A DNA stretch of 42,966 nt from Jaenimonas drosophilae (taxonomy: Eukaryota > Euglenozoa > Kinetoplastea > Trypanosomatida > Trypanosomatidae), in assembly GCA_030849065.1 (NCBI GenBank), contig JASAON010001505.1:1-42966 (forward strand). Reading direction: 5' to 3'. A program made the translations under genes and the position numbers. Under the pieces are notes generated by a model. The model was not told the DNA's origin and made no database searches. It saw nothing but the letters and a program-made list of their open reading frames with translations. Positions within the stretch are counted from its first letter, which is position 1. Every line of letters begins with the position of its first letter. Positions 1 to 8,697 of this stretch are shown piece after piece.

Positions 1-67
1 CAAGGCCGCTCTCTCCAAGATGCCCAAGCAGAACGTGGAGGTGCTCAAGAAGTTCGGCTACGCGTAA
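1..67 (+). CDS. 3' end of an unidentified protein-coding gene
   Basis: Only the last 21 codons and a TAA stop (65-67) are inside the window, read from position 2. The encoded tail is lysine-rich and ends in Phe-Gly-Tyr-Ala. Codon choice is GC-ending, like the genes downstream, so it is probably a true gene end. I do not recognise the protein, and 21 residues are too few to place it in a family. Confidence 0.6.
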   Translation, partial: KAALSKMPKQNVEVLKKFGYA

Positions 68-310
68 AGCCACGACGCTAATCAGCGCATGGCCGCGTCT
101 TCTCTGAAGGGCTCACTGGTCGCGTGGCGGTTCATGTGAGTTGTCCATCGTTTCATCATTTACTACTCTAACCAAAAAAAAATCGGCACACACCAGGTGG
201 CGTAGAACTCACTCAGCAATGAGGTGACAACGTGGTTACATGAAGCTTCCCTCAACGTATACCCAATCCTCTTCTTCTCTTTTCATTGAATATGCCCACC
301 TCAATCATTG

Positions 311-313
311 TAG
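311..313 (+). promoter_or_regulatory. Probable spliced-leader acceptor (TAG) that decides the start of the zinc-finger gene
   Basis: A pyrimidine-rich stretch (about 266-310) ends in TAG at 311-313, and the first ATG after it is at 327 in the long reading frame. An in-frame ATG at 240 lies upstream and would be absent from the mature mRNA. This is inference from the usual trypanosomatid arrangement; no transcript data were available. Confidence 0.5.
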
Positions 314-326
314 GAGTGAAGGTGAG

Positions 327-1403
327 ATGTCGCGTGAACCTGCAGCCAGTCGCAATTATGTGCGGCCGGCACCATACCTGCGTCCGGGCGAAGCCCCGCT
401 TGTTCCTGCTGCGCCACAGGCCGATGCCCAAGGAGGCTCCAGTGGCCCACCACGACTGACGCTGAACAACTTTCAGACTTTTCATGTGCGAGTGAAGAAG
501 CTGCCGCCCGACGCGAATGCCAAGGCAGCTGTTACGACGCAACTCTTCCAATTCATGGACCGCGTGTGCTTCAGCTGTGCCAAGTGCCGCAGAGACAACG
601 TCGTCTCAGACAGTGTGGCGGTGGACCTACGCAACAAACTCATCCTGTGCAGCGGTTGCTTCACACGCATCATCCGGCCACGTACGTACCGCCCTAGTCG
701 GGTGGTTCCCTTCCCCTCCCTCCTCTCGTGGCTAAACTACAAGCCCGCCAAGGTGATGGAGGTGAGCGAGGATGTGCTCAATCGGCCCGCCGAGGCAGTG
801 GCGCCATCTGGTGAGCGGATGGCAGTGCCGATGTTGGCTGGTGGAGACCGACCCACGCAGATTGGTCAGCTCCCCGCCATCGCCATGAACCTGGTCGCAC
901 CGACGGGTGCGGCGGCTGCCGTGGACGGCACCACGGTCGGGGCCTCCGCCTCCACCTCAACTAACCACCCCTGCTGCCGTGTGTGGGGGAGTTGCGCGCA
1001 TGGAGAGACGTGCCTCTTCCGACTGGCCCCGGTGGACCTCTGTCTTGCCTTCCTCATGGGCCTCTGCCCTGGCGGCGAAGATTGCAAGTTGCTGCACCAG
1101 AACATCTACGACCTCCCTCCTGCCGCCGCGGACCACCATCCCGCAGTGCGTCAGGCCAACGACTTGGAGGAGAGAGATGGAGAGTGGGCACGTTGGTTGG
1201 CGAAGCGACGCAACAGCCCCAACATGGCGGAGTGGCAGCTCTGGAACAATGGTCCGTTGGAGCCACTGCTCGACCAATACGTACCTGCTGCCCCTATGCC
1301 CTCATCCGAGGCTGGTTCTGATACCGCAGGTAGTGCCGCTCCATCGGTGAAGCTCAGCCTCACCGACATTATGTCGGCACTTAAGCAGATAAAGAAGGAG
1401 TAG
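327..1403 (+). CDS. Zinc-finger protein with a C4-like cluster and a CCCH finger
   Basis: A 358-residue protein. Two cysteine-rich parts are visible. Residues 81-111 hold Cys81, 84, 87, 108 and 111, a spacing compatible with a zinc-ribbon-like C4 site. Residues 217-257 hold a tandem pair of CCCH-type fingers. The second is canonical: C239-x7-C247-x5-C253-x3-H257. The first (C217-x5-C223-x5-C229) lacks the expected histidine, with Arg232 near its place, so it may be degenerate. The C-terminal third is acidic and Ala/Pro-rich and probably disordered. CCCH proteins in trypanosomatids usually bind mRNA and act after transcription, so an RNA-binding regulator is a reasonable inference. No specific orthologue is recognised. 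An ATG at 240 would add 29 residues but lies before the likely splice acceptor. Confidence 0.8.
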   Translation: MSREPAASRNYVRPAPYLRPGEAPLVPAAPQADAQGGSSGPPRLTLNNFQTFHVRVKKLPPDANAKAAVTTQLFQFMDRVCFSCAKCRRDNVVSDSVAVDLRNKLILCSGCFTRIIRPRTYRPSRVVPFPSLLSWLNYKPAKVMEVSEDVLNRPAEAVAPSGERMAVPMLAGGDRPTQIGQLPAIAMNLVAPTGAAAAVDGTTVGASASTSTNHPCCRVWGSCAHGETCLFRLAPVDLCLAFLMGLCPGGEDCKLLHQNIYDLPPAAADHHPAVRQANDLEERDGEWARWLAKRRNSPNMAEWQLWNNGPLEPLLDQYVPAAPMPSSEAGSDTAGSAAPSVKLSLTDIMSALKQIKKE

Positions 1404-1636
1404 GGCTGGGCAGCCACTCATGCACAGGCACGTCCTCCCTCATCTGCACCTGAGGGGTGTCAGTCGTACGAAGGTGTTGTAATGACGTGCTGGAACAAGT
1501 TTCCATGGCCTACATTGTGCGACATGATACGCACCACCCCCAACCTTCGTCGTGTCAGCACCAACTGCATTATTATTATGGTTTCTTTTTATTTTCATTG
1601 TAGGTAGAGTACAGCCCAACAACACCCCAAGCAGAA

Positions 1637-4024
1637 ATGCGAGCACATCGCACTGCCGCTGCAATTCCGATTGTGGGCCGCCACTTCGTTGGCGTAGGGT
1701 CCCTTCACACACACAGTCAGCGTTCGTCCGCGGTGATGGCACGTCGCTGGTGCGCACGAAACGCCACGCCAGTCACCACCCTCCCCTCATCGCGCGTCGA
1801 AACCACCACGCCGGCCTACACCGCCACCCGGACAGAGCTCTCGCTCCTCTCCGTGGAGACCTTCACCCAACGCATGCATCGCTTCAGTCGCGTGCATTTT
1901 GAGAACTCCGAACTCGCCGCGGCGCACGCCCATCTGATGGAGTTGATCCATTCCGACAAGATCATTCAGATGCACACAAAGGCCGTTTACGAGCACCTTC
2001 ACTTAGCCTACGTGGCAGGGCTCTACGACTTGTGTCTGGCGGCCTACCACGCTCGTCGTGACGTGGCCACAGACGCACATAGCGCCAGTCCCGCGGTGGT
2101 GCCATCGGAGTACGTGGTGGATAGCGCCTACGAAATGGGCAGCTCAACGGAGCTCGTACGTTTGGCAGCCCACTCGGCCAAGATTATTCAGTCATCCACG
2201 CAGGATGGTACAGCCAACGCGGAGGAAAACACGCTGCTGGCCACCTTTTCACTCCTGCGCTCGCTCTGGCGGGCTGTGTGCGTGGAGGAGCGTCTCAAGA
2301 GGGAAGGCGGCGCGAGCAATCTCCTCGCCGCTCGTCAGGCCCATGCCGATGCCGAAAACATATTCACGGAATCCATCCTTCCAACCCTTGTTGGGCTGCC
2401 AACGACTGAGGCCTCTGCAGCGGCGGAGTCGCCATCCGTGGAAGCACCGCCTTCAACGGGGAAGACGTCGCAGCGGATTCGATGTGCAAGCTGGCTACGA
2501 CTTGTGCGGCGCTGCGTCGTTTACGACACGAGTGGTGATGCTGGAGAGTGGCTCTACTTCCGACTCTGCCGACTGCATGGCCTCCTGGCCACACCTGCCA
2601 CCCACACAATCGCCATGAGTGCTGCTGTGGCTGCGGAACAAACGCGTGGGTCCTCCTCCATCACCTCGGCGGAGGTGAGTCCCATTGAGCTCTTCTACGC
2701 CACGCTCATCAATACCTGCGCGGTGGGGCGGCACACAAAGGAAGCAATTGGCTACTACGAGGAGCTCCGTCGAACGCTTTGTCCGAGCTCGGACTTCTGC
2801 TTGATGGCAGATGCATTGCCCACTCACCCAGCATCTCCTGCCGGAACGTCTGTTGCAAGCATGTCGGAGTATGTGCTCTACCGATTGTTGTCGGTGCTTC
2901 ATGGAGCACGAGACAACCGTCGTGTAGTGCAGATAGTTCGCGAGTCGCTCCAAGGATCGGCGGCCATGACACGCTCTGGTTTGGGGTTCAGCCTGAGTGT
3001 GTGGAGCTTGGTGCTCATATCGGCAGGTGAAATGCGCGCAGCGGATATTGTGCTGCATGCCTACGGCATCGCGGAGCGCTTCCTGCTTGGCGAGAATCAG
3101 AGCTCCTCCACCTCATTTGTCTATGACCGACGTGGCGTGGAGTACCTACTTCAGATGAGTCTGAGTAGCCTCTCAAAGTGCCAAATGAAGAACTACGAGG
3201 CTGACTACCTCCGGCCGGCAGTGGATAACGGCCTCCTGCACTGCTCGCAGGAGCTGTACTTCTGCTGCCTTCTCCAGGACGCCCACAATGCGATGGATGC
3301 CTACGAACGTGTGGTTGCGGTGCGCCATCGCATGGATGAGATGGAGGTGCCCCTCACCCCGCCCATCATTTCACGTTTGCTGAAGGTGTATCTGCGAGTG
3401 GAAGCGGCGGAGTATCTTGACACGTACCGCCACGCGGTTTACACGCTGAAGCACTTTCGCCGCGCGTGGCTTGATGGCATGTTTCTGTGGGCAGATCGCC
3501 GTCGGTACGAACTGACACACCAGGACCGCGCCTTTATTCTCGAGGAGGCCCGCCGTGTTGTTGGCGGCGATGGGCGACATGCCAGCGTCAAGGATGCAAT
3601 GGGGAGCCTGCGCACGCAGTACGCCTTACTCGAGTACGACCACAACTGCCACCCGCTGGACTACTTCCGCGAACATGGTGTTCCTCCGCCTGATGCTCCA
3701 ACAACGATGGATTCGCGCATGTACTTCCTCGTACGACGGCCGTACTGCGCAGTGCGTGGGGTGGCACTGCGCAGTCATGATGCCCCACCCACCTGCACGG
3801 AGCTCCTCGTTGGGGATCCGTTGCGGAAACATGATGTTGCGCTGTACGCGGAGCTCGCTGGCCCGATTCGAAGCCTTAATCAGCAGGAGGACGGACCGGA
3901 AGGGAGCGCAACGAGTGGTGAACGCTACCAACACTCTCCGGAAATGGAGGAGCTCCTCTTCCGCACACACCTCGCTGACCTGCTGGAGGGGCTCCAGCGG
4001 ACGAACAACTCTATTGGCGCATGA
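1637..4024 (+). CDS. PPR-like helical-repeat protein, probably mitochondrial
   Basis: A 795-residue protein. The first 60 residues are rich in Arg, Ala, Ser and Thr with almost no acidic residues, as in a mitochondrial targeting sequence. The rest is mostly amphipathic helix. Near residues 350-385 a stretch of the form 'YATLINTC...G...EAIGYYEEL' matches the pentatricopeptide-repeat pattern, and further helix pairs follow to about residue 600. Kinetoplastids use many PPR proteins in mitochondrial RNA processing, stability and mitoribosome structure, so a role in kinetoplast RNA metabolism or the mitoribosome is likely but inferred. A pyrimidine tract ending in TAG at 1601-1603 precedes the ATG by 33 bases, which supports the start. 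Repeat number and register need a profile search. Confidence 0.7.
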   Translation: MRAHRTAAAIPIVGRHFVGVGSLHTHSQRSSAVMARRWCARNATPVTTLPSSRVETTTPAYTATRTELSLLSVETFTQRMHRFSRVHFENSELAAAHAHLMELIHSDKIIQMHTKAVYEHLHLAYVAGLYDLCLAAYHARRDVATDAHSASPAVVPSEYVVDSAYEMGSSTELVRLAAHSAKIIQSSTQDGTANAEENTLLATFSLLRSLWRAVCVEERLKREGGASNLLAARQAHADAENIFTESILPTLVGLPTTEASAAAESPSVEAPPSTGKTSQRIRCASWLRLVRRCVVYDTSGDAGEWLYFRLCRLHGLLATPATHTIAMSAAVAAEQTRGSSSITSAEVSPIELFYATLINTCAVGRHTKEAIGYYEELRRTLCPSSDFCLMADALPTHPASPAGTSVASMSEYVLYRLLSVLHGARDNRRVVQIVRESLQGSAAMTRSGLGFSLSVWSLVLISAGEMRAADIVLHAYGIAERFLLGENQSSSTSFVYDRRGVEYLLQMSLSSLSKCQMKNYEADYLRPAVDNGLLHCSQELYFCCLLQDAHNAMDAYERVVAVRHRMDEMEVPLTPPIISRLLKVYLRVEAAEYLDTYRHAVYTLKHFRRAWLDGMFLWADRRRYELTHQDRAFILEEARRVVGGDGRHASVKDAMGSLRTQYALLEYDHNCHPLDYFREHGVPPPDAPTTMDSRMYFLVRRPYCAVRGVALRSHDAPPTCTELLVGDPLRKHDVALYAELAGPIRSLNQQEDGPEGSATSGERYQHSPEMEELLFRTHLADLLEGLQRTNNSIGA

Positions 4025-4224
4025 TCCATGCAGTTGATCCGCAGCCTGTGTGGCCGTCGTCGTCAGAAAGATGATATCGGCCAGATAGCTCACATTCAGC
4101 ATACACCATTTACGCACACCACACACATACCTGCATTGTACCCAGTGGCAACCACCCTCTTGTTGTTTTCATTCCCTGGTTGTTAGTTAATCTAGACCGC
4201 ACAAGTAGTGAAGGAGGAGAATAG

Positions 4225-4677
4225 ATGTCGGACCGCGAGGAGGACGACCACCTCAGCCTCCCCGAGGAGGATGATTTGCGCAGCGAGCACGATAGTCTCG
4301 CACTCGATGAGGAGGGTGAGTACGACGAGCTCCCCGACGACGTCGCCGCCAATGTTGTGCTCTCCGGCAACCAAGTGAGCAGCCGCGCGGTGCCACGAAA
4401 GCCAGAAGATCGCGTAACTGTACCCGTACTGACCAAGTACGAGCGCGCACGTGTGCTCGGGACGCGTGCCTTGCAAATCAGTATGAACGCCCCGGTGTTG
4501 GTAGCACTGGAGGGCGAAACGGACCCGCTAACGATTGCGCAAAAGGAGCTGCGAGAGCGCGTCATTCCCCTCACAATCCGCCGCGTGCTGCCCGACCACA
4601 CCTACGAAGACTGGCGCATTTCTGAGCTGGACGTGGACTTCGATCGCCCAGCGGATGAGCGCTACACCAATCTGTAA
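4225..4677 (+). CDS. RPB6: DNA-directed RNA polymerase subunit RPB6 (RPABC2/omega family)
   Basis: A 150-residue protein. The N-terminal 55 residues are very acidic, as in eukaryotic RPB6. The C-terminal half carries the family core: [16 protein letters not shown], then an '[17 protein letters not shown]' stretch and a final '[13 protein letters not shown]' segment. RPB6 is shared by RNA polymerases I, II and III and helps assemble the largest subunit and clamp. Trypanosomes are known to carry more than one RPB6-like gene, and I cannot tell which paralogue this is. A pyrimidine-rich run ends in AG at 4185-4186, and the ATG at 4225 follows a purine-rich leader. Confidence 0.97.
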   Translation: MSDREEDDHLSLPEEDDLRSEHDSLALDEEGEYDELPDDVAANVVLSGNQVSSRAVPRKPEDRVTVPVLTKYERARVLGTRALQISMNAPVLVALEGETDPLTIAQKELRERVIPLTIRRVLPDHTYEDWRISELDVDFDRPADERYTNL

Positions 4678-4913
4678 TGGATGAAACACAACTCCAGCTT
4701 CCCATAATTCTGCCTCCGCTTACACGCCCACACCTACTCACTCTGATTGCCATGTGCGGGCACACTCGCTCAGTGAGATTCAAGGGGTGCCTTCTCTACT
4801 CCCACCCTCTTCCCCTGCTGTACATGCGTAGATCCATCACCATAGATGAGCTCATGACCATAGAACACACCAACAAAGAATAACGAACTCCAAAAATTTG
4901 CCCTTCGTTTCCA

Positions 4914-4930
4914 TAGACTTCTTTCACCAG
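4914..4930 (+). promoter_or_regulatory. Candidate trans-splice acceptors (TAG 4914-4916, CAG 4928-4930)
   Basis: Two AG dinucleotides follow pyrimidine-rich sequence just ahead of the next gene. They place the first usable ATG at 4951. The reading frame is open further upstream, from a GTG at 4930, but that codon overlaps the CAG acceptor and is not a eukaryotic start. Confidence 0.4.
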
Positions 4931-4950
4931 TGAGCTGTGTACACCACCTG

Positions 4951-6180
4951 ATGTGGTGTGAGGAACACAAGCCGAGCTGCCGACGGCCGCGTTCGTTGTC
5001 TGCCGCCAGAACCAAGAGTATTTGCCCGCAGTGCGAGCCGTATCTGGAGGATCTTCATGCGCGTTCCAAGGAGCTCATTGTATGCCTACTCACAGAGCTT
5101 CTTCACGCGGAGAAGCTCCAGCAGAGACAACGTGGCTCATCCAAGCACCGCACGCATCGATCGTCATCCATGAGGCGTCGCTCCGCGTCCGCCGACAGCC
5201 CTTGCAAGCTCATGACATCTGTTTCTGCATCCACGGCTACTCTGCTCTCCTCCATTCATGCATCGACCGATGCACCATCCTCAAAGGGGGAGGAGCGTCA
5301 GCTCCGCATGCTCGTCTCCGAACAGCGCGATACAATTCAGTCGTTGGAGATGTTGGTGAATTCGCTGACAACAAACGCTACCACTTCTGACGCGGATGAG
5401 CACGTTTCACGGCAGCCCCCATCGCCCTGCGCAGAGGTCCTCCCCTCGGCGGAGGATCTCACGGAGGTGTACCACAAGTCGAAGTCAGCCTCCACGGTGG
5501 AGGAGCAGCCCACGGAGGACTACCACTTGCTCCATGACACGCCAGGGAGCTACTACTTCCTGCAGAAGATTTATGAGCCCCGCTCGTCCTCCTCGCCAGG
5601 TATCACACTGACCGAACGCAGCCCGAGCACAAGTCTGGAGCGGCCAACCGCCGCTGCATCGAGTGAACGCCACAGCGCTTACCCTGGGGAGGTTGTTGTC
5701 GGGGTGCACCAAGCCAGCAGTGAGGATAGCCTGCCGACTGAGTCGCGGCACACCGACGCAACTGCGCCAGGCAGCCCGTGTCCGCTCCATCACCGCGGCG
5801 CCACGACCCCTCTTACCGACACGCATCTCTCCCTGGCGAGCACACACCTCGCCCACACATCCACGTACTCATCACCCACAAAACCAACTTCTCAGAAGCC
5901 GTGGGAACGCCTCTCGCAGTGGCTCGAAGATATTCAAACGCGAGGGTCCACGTCAGATCTCCAATCATGCTCCACGACCCACACCTGCGAGGCAACGCCC
6001 TGCTCCGTCAAGCCACCGCTTAGGCTGAGCTGTACAACGGCGCCACCCTTGAATGACCGCAGCACCTCCACTGACGGGCCCAGCAGCGAGCTGACGTTGC
6101 TACTCTCCCTCCTCTACTCGTCGCCGAGCCCATCGAGTGCGCCAAGCATCGGAGGAGAGGGCCCCCCTCTCCTGAGATGA
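4951..6180 (+). CDS. Ser/Thr/Pro-rich protein of unknown function with an N-terminal Cys/His cluster
   Basis: A 409-residue protein that I do not recognise. The first 35 residues contain Cys3, His6, Cys10 and a CPQC pair, which could bind one zinc ion. A short helical stretch (LLTELLHAEKLQQRQR) follows. Another short heptad-like stretch lies near residues 115-140 (EERQLRMLVSEQRDTIQSLE), suggesting a coiled coil. The rest is dominated by Ser, Thr, Pro and His and looks disordered, with many possible phosphorylation sites. Codon use resembles the neighbouring genes and the frame stays open for over 1.2 kb, so it is very probably real. A scaffold or cytoskeletal role is possible but nothing in the sequence proves it. 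Confidence 0.65.
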   Translation: MWCEEHKPSCRRPRSLSAARTKSICPQCEPYLEDLHARSKELIVCLLTELLHAEKLQQRQRGSSKHRTHRSSSMRRRSASADSPCKLMTSVSASTATLLSSIHASTDAPSSKGEERQLRMLVSEQRDTIQSLEMLVNSLTTNATTSDADEHVSRQPPSPCAEVLPSAEDLTEVYHKSKSASTVEEQPTEDYHLLHDTPGSYYFLQKIYEPRSSSSPGITLTERSPSTSLERPTAAASSERHSAYPGEVVVGVHQASSEDSLPTESRHTDATAPGSPCPLHHRGATTPLTDTHLSLASTHLAHTSTYSSPTKPTSQKPWERLSQWLEDIQTRGSTSDLQSCSTTHTCEATPCSVKPPLRLSCTTAPPLNDRSTSTDGPSSELTLLLSLLYSSPSPSSAPSIGGEGPPLLR

Positions 6181-6517
6181 TGGGAGGCAGTGTTGTTGTT
6201 GTTGTGCTTTAACGGTATCAATCTGTGCGCACATGAAGCACTGTTGCTGGTCTCCCCACACAAGTTGTAAGTGATACATTGCTCATTGGTCAATCTTCTT
6301 CCTTCATTTTCATCATCACCATCATCATCTGTAGAGCAGGACGTAGATCCTCGCACACTCGTCTCATCTGCCACAACTACGCTGTGGCCACACATTGGCT
6401 GCAGACACCCTTACCCACCTCCTTGCTGTCAAGCAACCTCCGTTGCTGCATCAGCCAACGCATACCCCCCTCCCTTTACGCATATACAACAACAACAACA
6501 AAAACAGACAGAGATTC
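6181..6517. other. Intergenic region with splice signals and a CAA-rich leader
   Basis: No gene is seen. A CT/CAT-rich tract ends in TAG at 6332-6334, the likely trans-splice acceptor for the E2 gene. The following leader ends in a (CAA)n-like run at about 6486-6502, just before the ATG at 6518. The reading frame of the E2 gene is open upstream to a TTG at 6395, but this is leader sequence without an in-frame ATG. Confidence 0.55.
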
Positions 6518-7312
6518 ATGTTCAGCTCACCGTCCAAGGAGTGCATCCAGCGCCTCCAGCGGGAATACAGACGAATGACGAAGGAGCCTAACCCCCACTT
6601 TTATGCCGTACCCGACCCAAAGACCATCACAACGTGGCACTTCCTGCTCACAGGGCCTGAAGATACGCCGTACGCTGGCGGTCGCTACCTCGGACGCCTG
6701 CGCTTCCCCAACGACTATCCCTTCAAGCCGCCCCGCATCTCCATGAGCACGCCGAGTGGCCGCTTCAGTCCCGACGCCGACATCTGCCTCAGCAACAGCA
6801 GCTACCACCCGGAAAAATGGAACCCGGTGTGGGGAGTGGACTCCATCATCACGGGGCTCCTCTCATTCCTCGTGGCGGATGAGCCGGCGGCTGGCACCGT
6901 GGTTACCTCCGTCGAGGTACGACAGCGCTTGGCGAAGGAGAGCCGCCTCTACAACACGCGGAACCTTGCGGTGCTGTTTCGGCGCGTGATGCCAGACATT
7001 TATGAGCAGGAGGTGTCGGCGGTGGAGGAGGCCGCGCGGATCGAGGCGGAGGCACACAACATCTCGTCGCCAGCAGCCTCGTCTGCCACAGTGGAGAAGG
7101 AGGAGGATGGTTCAGAGGATAGCGCAAAGGCTGATGCAGCACACACTTCAGCTGAGGAGCGCACCTCTCCGACAAACAGCCGCTCCATGCGTAGGCTGCT
7201 GCAGCCCGCACCAGACCTTCCCGTCGTGATGTCCTTCCATCGATGTTGGCCCCTTGCCGCGTGCTTCATGGTTGCTGCCGCGGCGATGTTGCTAAGTGTT
7301 TTTCTCCATTGA
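6518..7312 (+). CDS. Tail-anchored ubiquitin-conjugating enzyme E2 (Ubc6/UBE2J family)
   Basis: A 264-residue protein. Residues 1-150 are a UBC fold of the non-canonical Ubc6/UBE2J type. It has a 'NPHFYAVPDP' start, the 'DTPYAGGRY' and 'FPNDYPFKPP' segments, and the catalytic cysteine Cys90 in an ICLS context followed by 'YHPEKWNPVWG'. The usual HPN motif is replaced, as is typical of this subfamily. After an acidic, low-complexity linker, the last 20 residues are a hydrophobic segment ending two or three residues from the C-terminus, fitting a tail anchor with the enzyme in the cytosol. Yeast Ubc6 and animal UBE2J act at the ER membrane in ER-associated degradation, and that role is the best inference here. 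Confidence 0.93.
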   Translation: MFSSPSKECIQRLQREYRRMTKEPNPHFYAVPDPKTITTWHFLLTGPEDTPYAGGRYLGRLRFPNDYPFKPPRISMSTPSGRFSPDADICLSNSSYHPEKWNPVWGVDSIITGLLSFLVADEPAAGTVVTSVEVRQRLAKESRLYNTRNLAVLFRRVMPDIYEQEVSAVEEAARIEAEAHNISSPAASSATVEKEEDGSEDSAKADAAHTSAEERTSPTNSRSMRRLLQPAPDLPVVMSFHRCWPLAACFMVAAAAMLLSVFLH

Positions 7313-7904
7313 TTTGATGGCTCTTGTGCTTCTACTTCACCTCCGCTCCTCCATCGCATCATGATTGTGTGTGCAAGTGCTTCGCCTGCATGTGAGGCCA
7401 CACAGACGCACACGCCTTTTTCCTTGCACTCTACGTGGAGCAAGGAGAGCTGCTGTGATGGGACGCAGAGGTTGTTGTCGGCAGAAGCCATGCTGAACAA
7501 ACAGTGTTGTCGGACGTTCCTAATTTTGTGTACGGTGGAGCTCGAGTCTGGTGTGATGGCCTCAGCTCCCCATCTCAAGCCAAGCGACCTGCCCTCTCCG
7601 CGGCTACCCTCACATCGCTGGGGGGGTCTTTCGCGCCAGGGAGATGCAGAGATCCGTATTATTGCTTCTACTTGCCGCTCCTTCATTGATGTTGTTGCCT
7701 CCACTCAGATGCAAGACACACCACCGTGTGTGTGGAGGCTGGTAGTATGGTGATGAGCGTGGCTTCTAGTTTCATGATGTGTGGCCTTGCTTCATACATG
7801 TGCTGCCCCCTTCTCTTCTCCTCTCTCATTGTTATATGTAAACGCTCCTGTATAGCATCCACTTGGCTTGTTCATATTTCTGTGTGTGCCACAAATCTCC
7901 AACG
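7313..7904. other. Intergenic region: 3' UTR and splice signals
   Basis: No supported gene. A 130-codon frame opens with ATG at 7361, but its product shows no domain and its composition is that of UTR. A strong pyrimidine tract (about 7806-7830) and a TAG at 7853-7855 mark the likely acceptor for the next gene. Confidence 0.5.
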
Positions 7905-8267
7905 ATGCTGCGCCGTCTTCCTACTAGCTCCGGCGTCTCCCGCCGTCTGGCCGCCGCCGCCGCCCGCCCCACCAGCGGCAGCAGCGGTGCCCTGTGCGCC
8001 TCTCGCCGCCACCTCGAGCCGATGAGTGTGTGGTATCTCGCCTCGTGGACCTGTGTGTGGTGGTACGCCTTCTTCTTTTGGATGCCCGTCCTCTGGACCG
8101 ACCTCATCGTCCCATCCTTCGTGTACAACAAGCTGCCCCTGATCCACTTCATTCAGGAGAAGCGCGGCGAGCAGCGCCTCCGTCGTGAGCTCGACTCGAC
8201 CTTCACGCAGTGGCACTCCGACCTCGATGCCTCCCACATCACTGACGCCATCAGCCGCACCTTCTAA
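7905..8267 (+). CDS. Small mitochondrial membrane protein with one transmembrane span
   Basis: A 120-residue protein. The first 40 residues (MLRRLPTSSGVSRRLAAAAA and beyond) are rich in Arg, Ala and Ser and lack acidic residues, a typical mitochondrial presequence. Residues about 44-66 form a very aromatic membrane span containing many Trp and Phe. A charged, helical C-terminal tail follows. Size and layout resemble lineage-specific subunits of respiratory complexes or ATP synthase in kinetoplastids, but I cannot assign a complex. The frame extends upstream to a TTG at 7863, but the probable splice acceptor at 7853-7855 and the presequence favour the ATG at 7905. Confidence 0.7.
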   Translation: MLRRLPTSSGVSRRLAAAAARPTSGSSGALCASRRHLEPMSVWYLASWTCVWWYAFFFWMPVLWTDLIVPSFVYNKLPLIHFIQEKRGEQRLRRELDSTFTQWHSDLDASHITDAISRTF

Positions 8268-8697
8268 ACGCACCCTGAGATGGCCAGATAGAGGGAAGGA
8301 AAAGATGAATGTTTGTGTGAGTCCATCGACCACCCACCATCACTGCTGTATGTGGCATTGCCCGCAGGATTGGTGTGGGTGGACGAAGGTGTAGGTCAGG
8401 AAATAATGATGATTTGGCATGTGTGTGCTCCGCCGCCACCCTCATTGGTGCCCACTGGTAGCAATGAAGGGGAACGGCACGTAGTAGGATTGATCGTAGT
8501 TCCAATGTGTAGCTCCAGCTTCCTGCGTTGGGAGTGGAGCAAGTTGTGTTGTGCATGAAAACCTTCATGTCGTTGAATGAATGATATTTTTCTTATCGCA
8601 GCCCCTCCTCTTTTGTTTTGTTTGCCGTTGTTAGATTCATGCAGGCACATCATTGTAGTGGTACCTCGGCCAATCTTCATGTGGAGTCCATTCACGC
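8268..8697. other. Intergenic region: 3' UTR and trans-splice signals
   Basis: No gene is seen. A T-rich tract (about 8585-8632) contains CAG at 8599-8601 and ends in TAG at 8632-8634, likely acceptors for the coiled-coil gene starting at 8698. Confidence 0.5.

Noticed and set aside
7361..7753. 130-codon plus-strand frame between the E2 gene and the small mitochondrial protein
   Set aside because: It starts with ATG but the product has no domain, a scattered composition and irregular codon use. It fits 3' UTR of the E2 gene better. RNA-seq with a spliced-leader site near 7330-7360 would change this.
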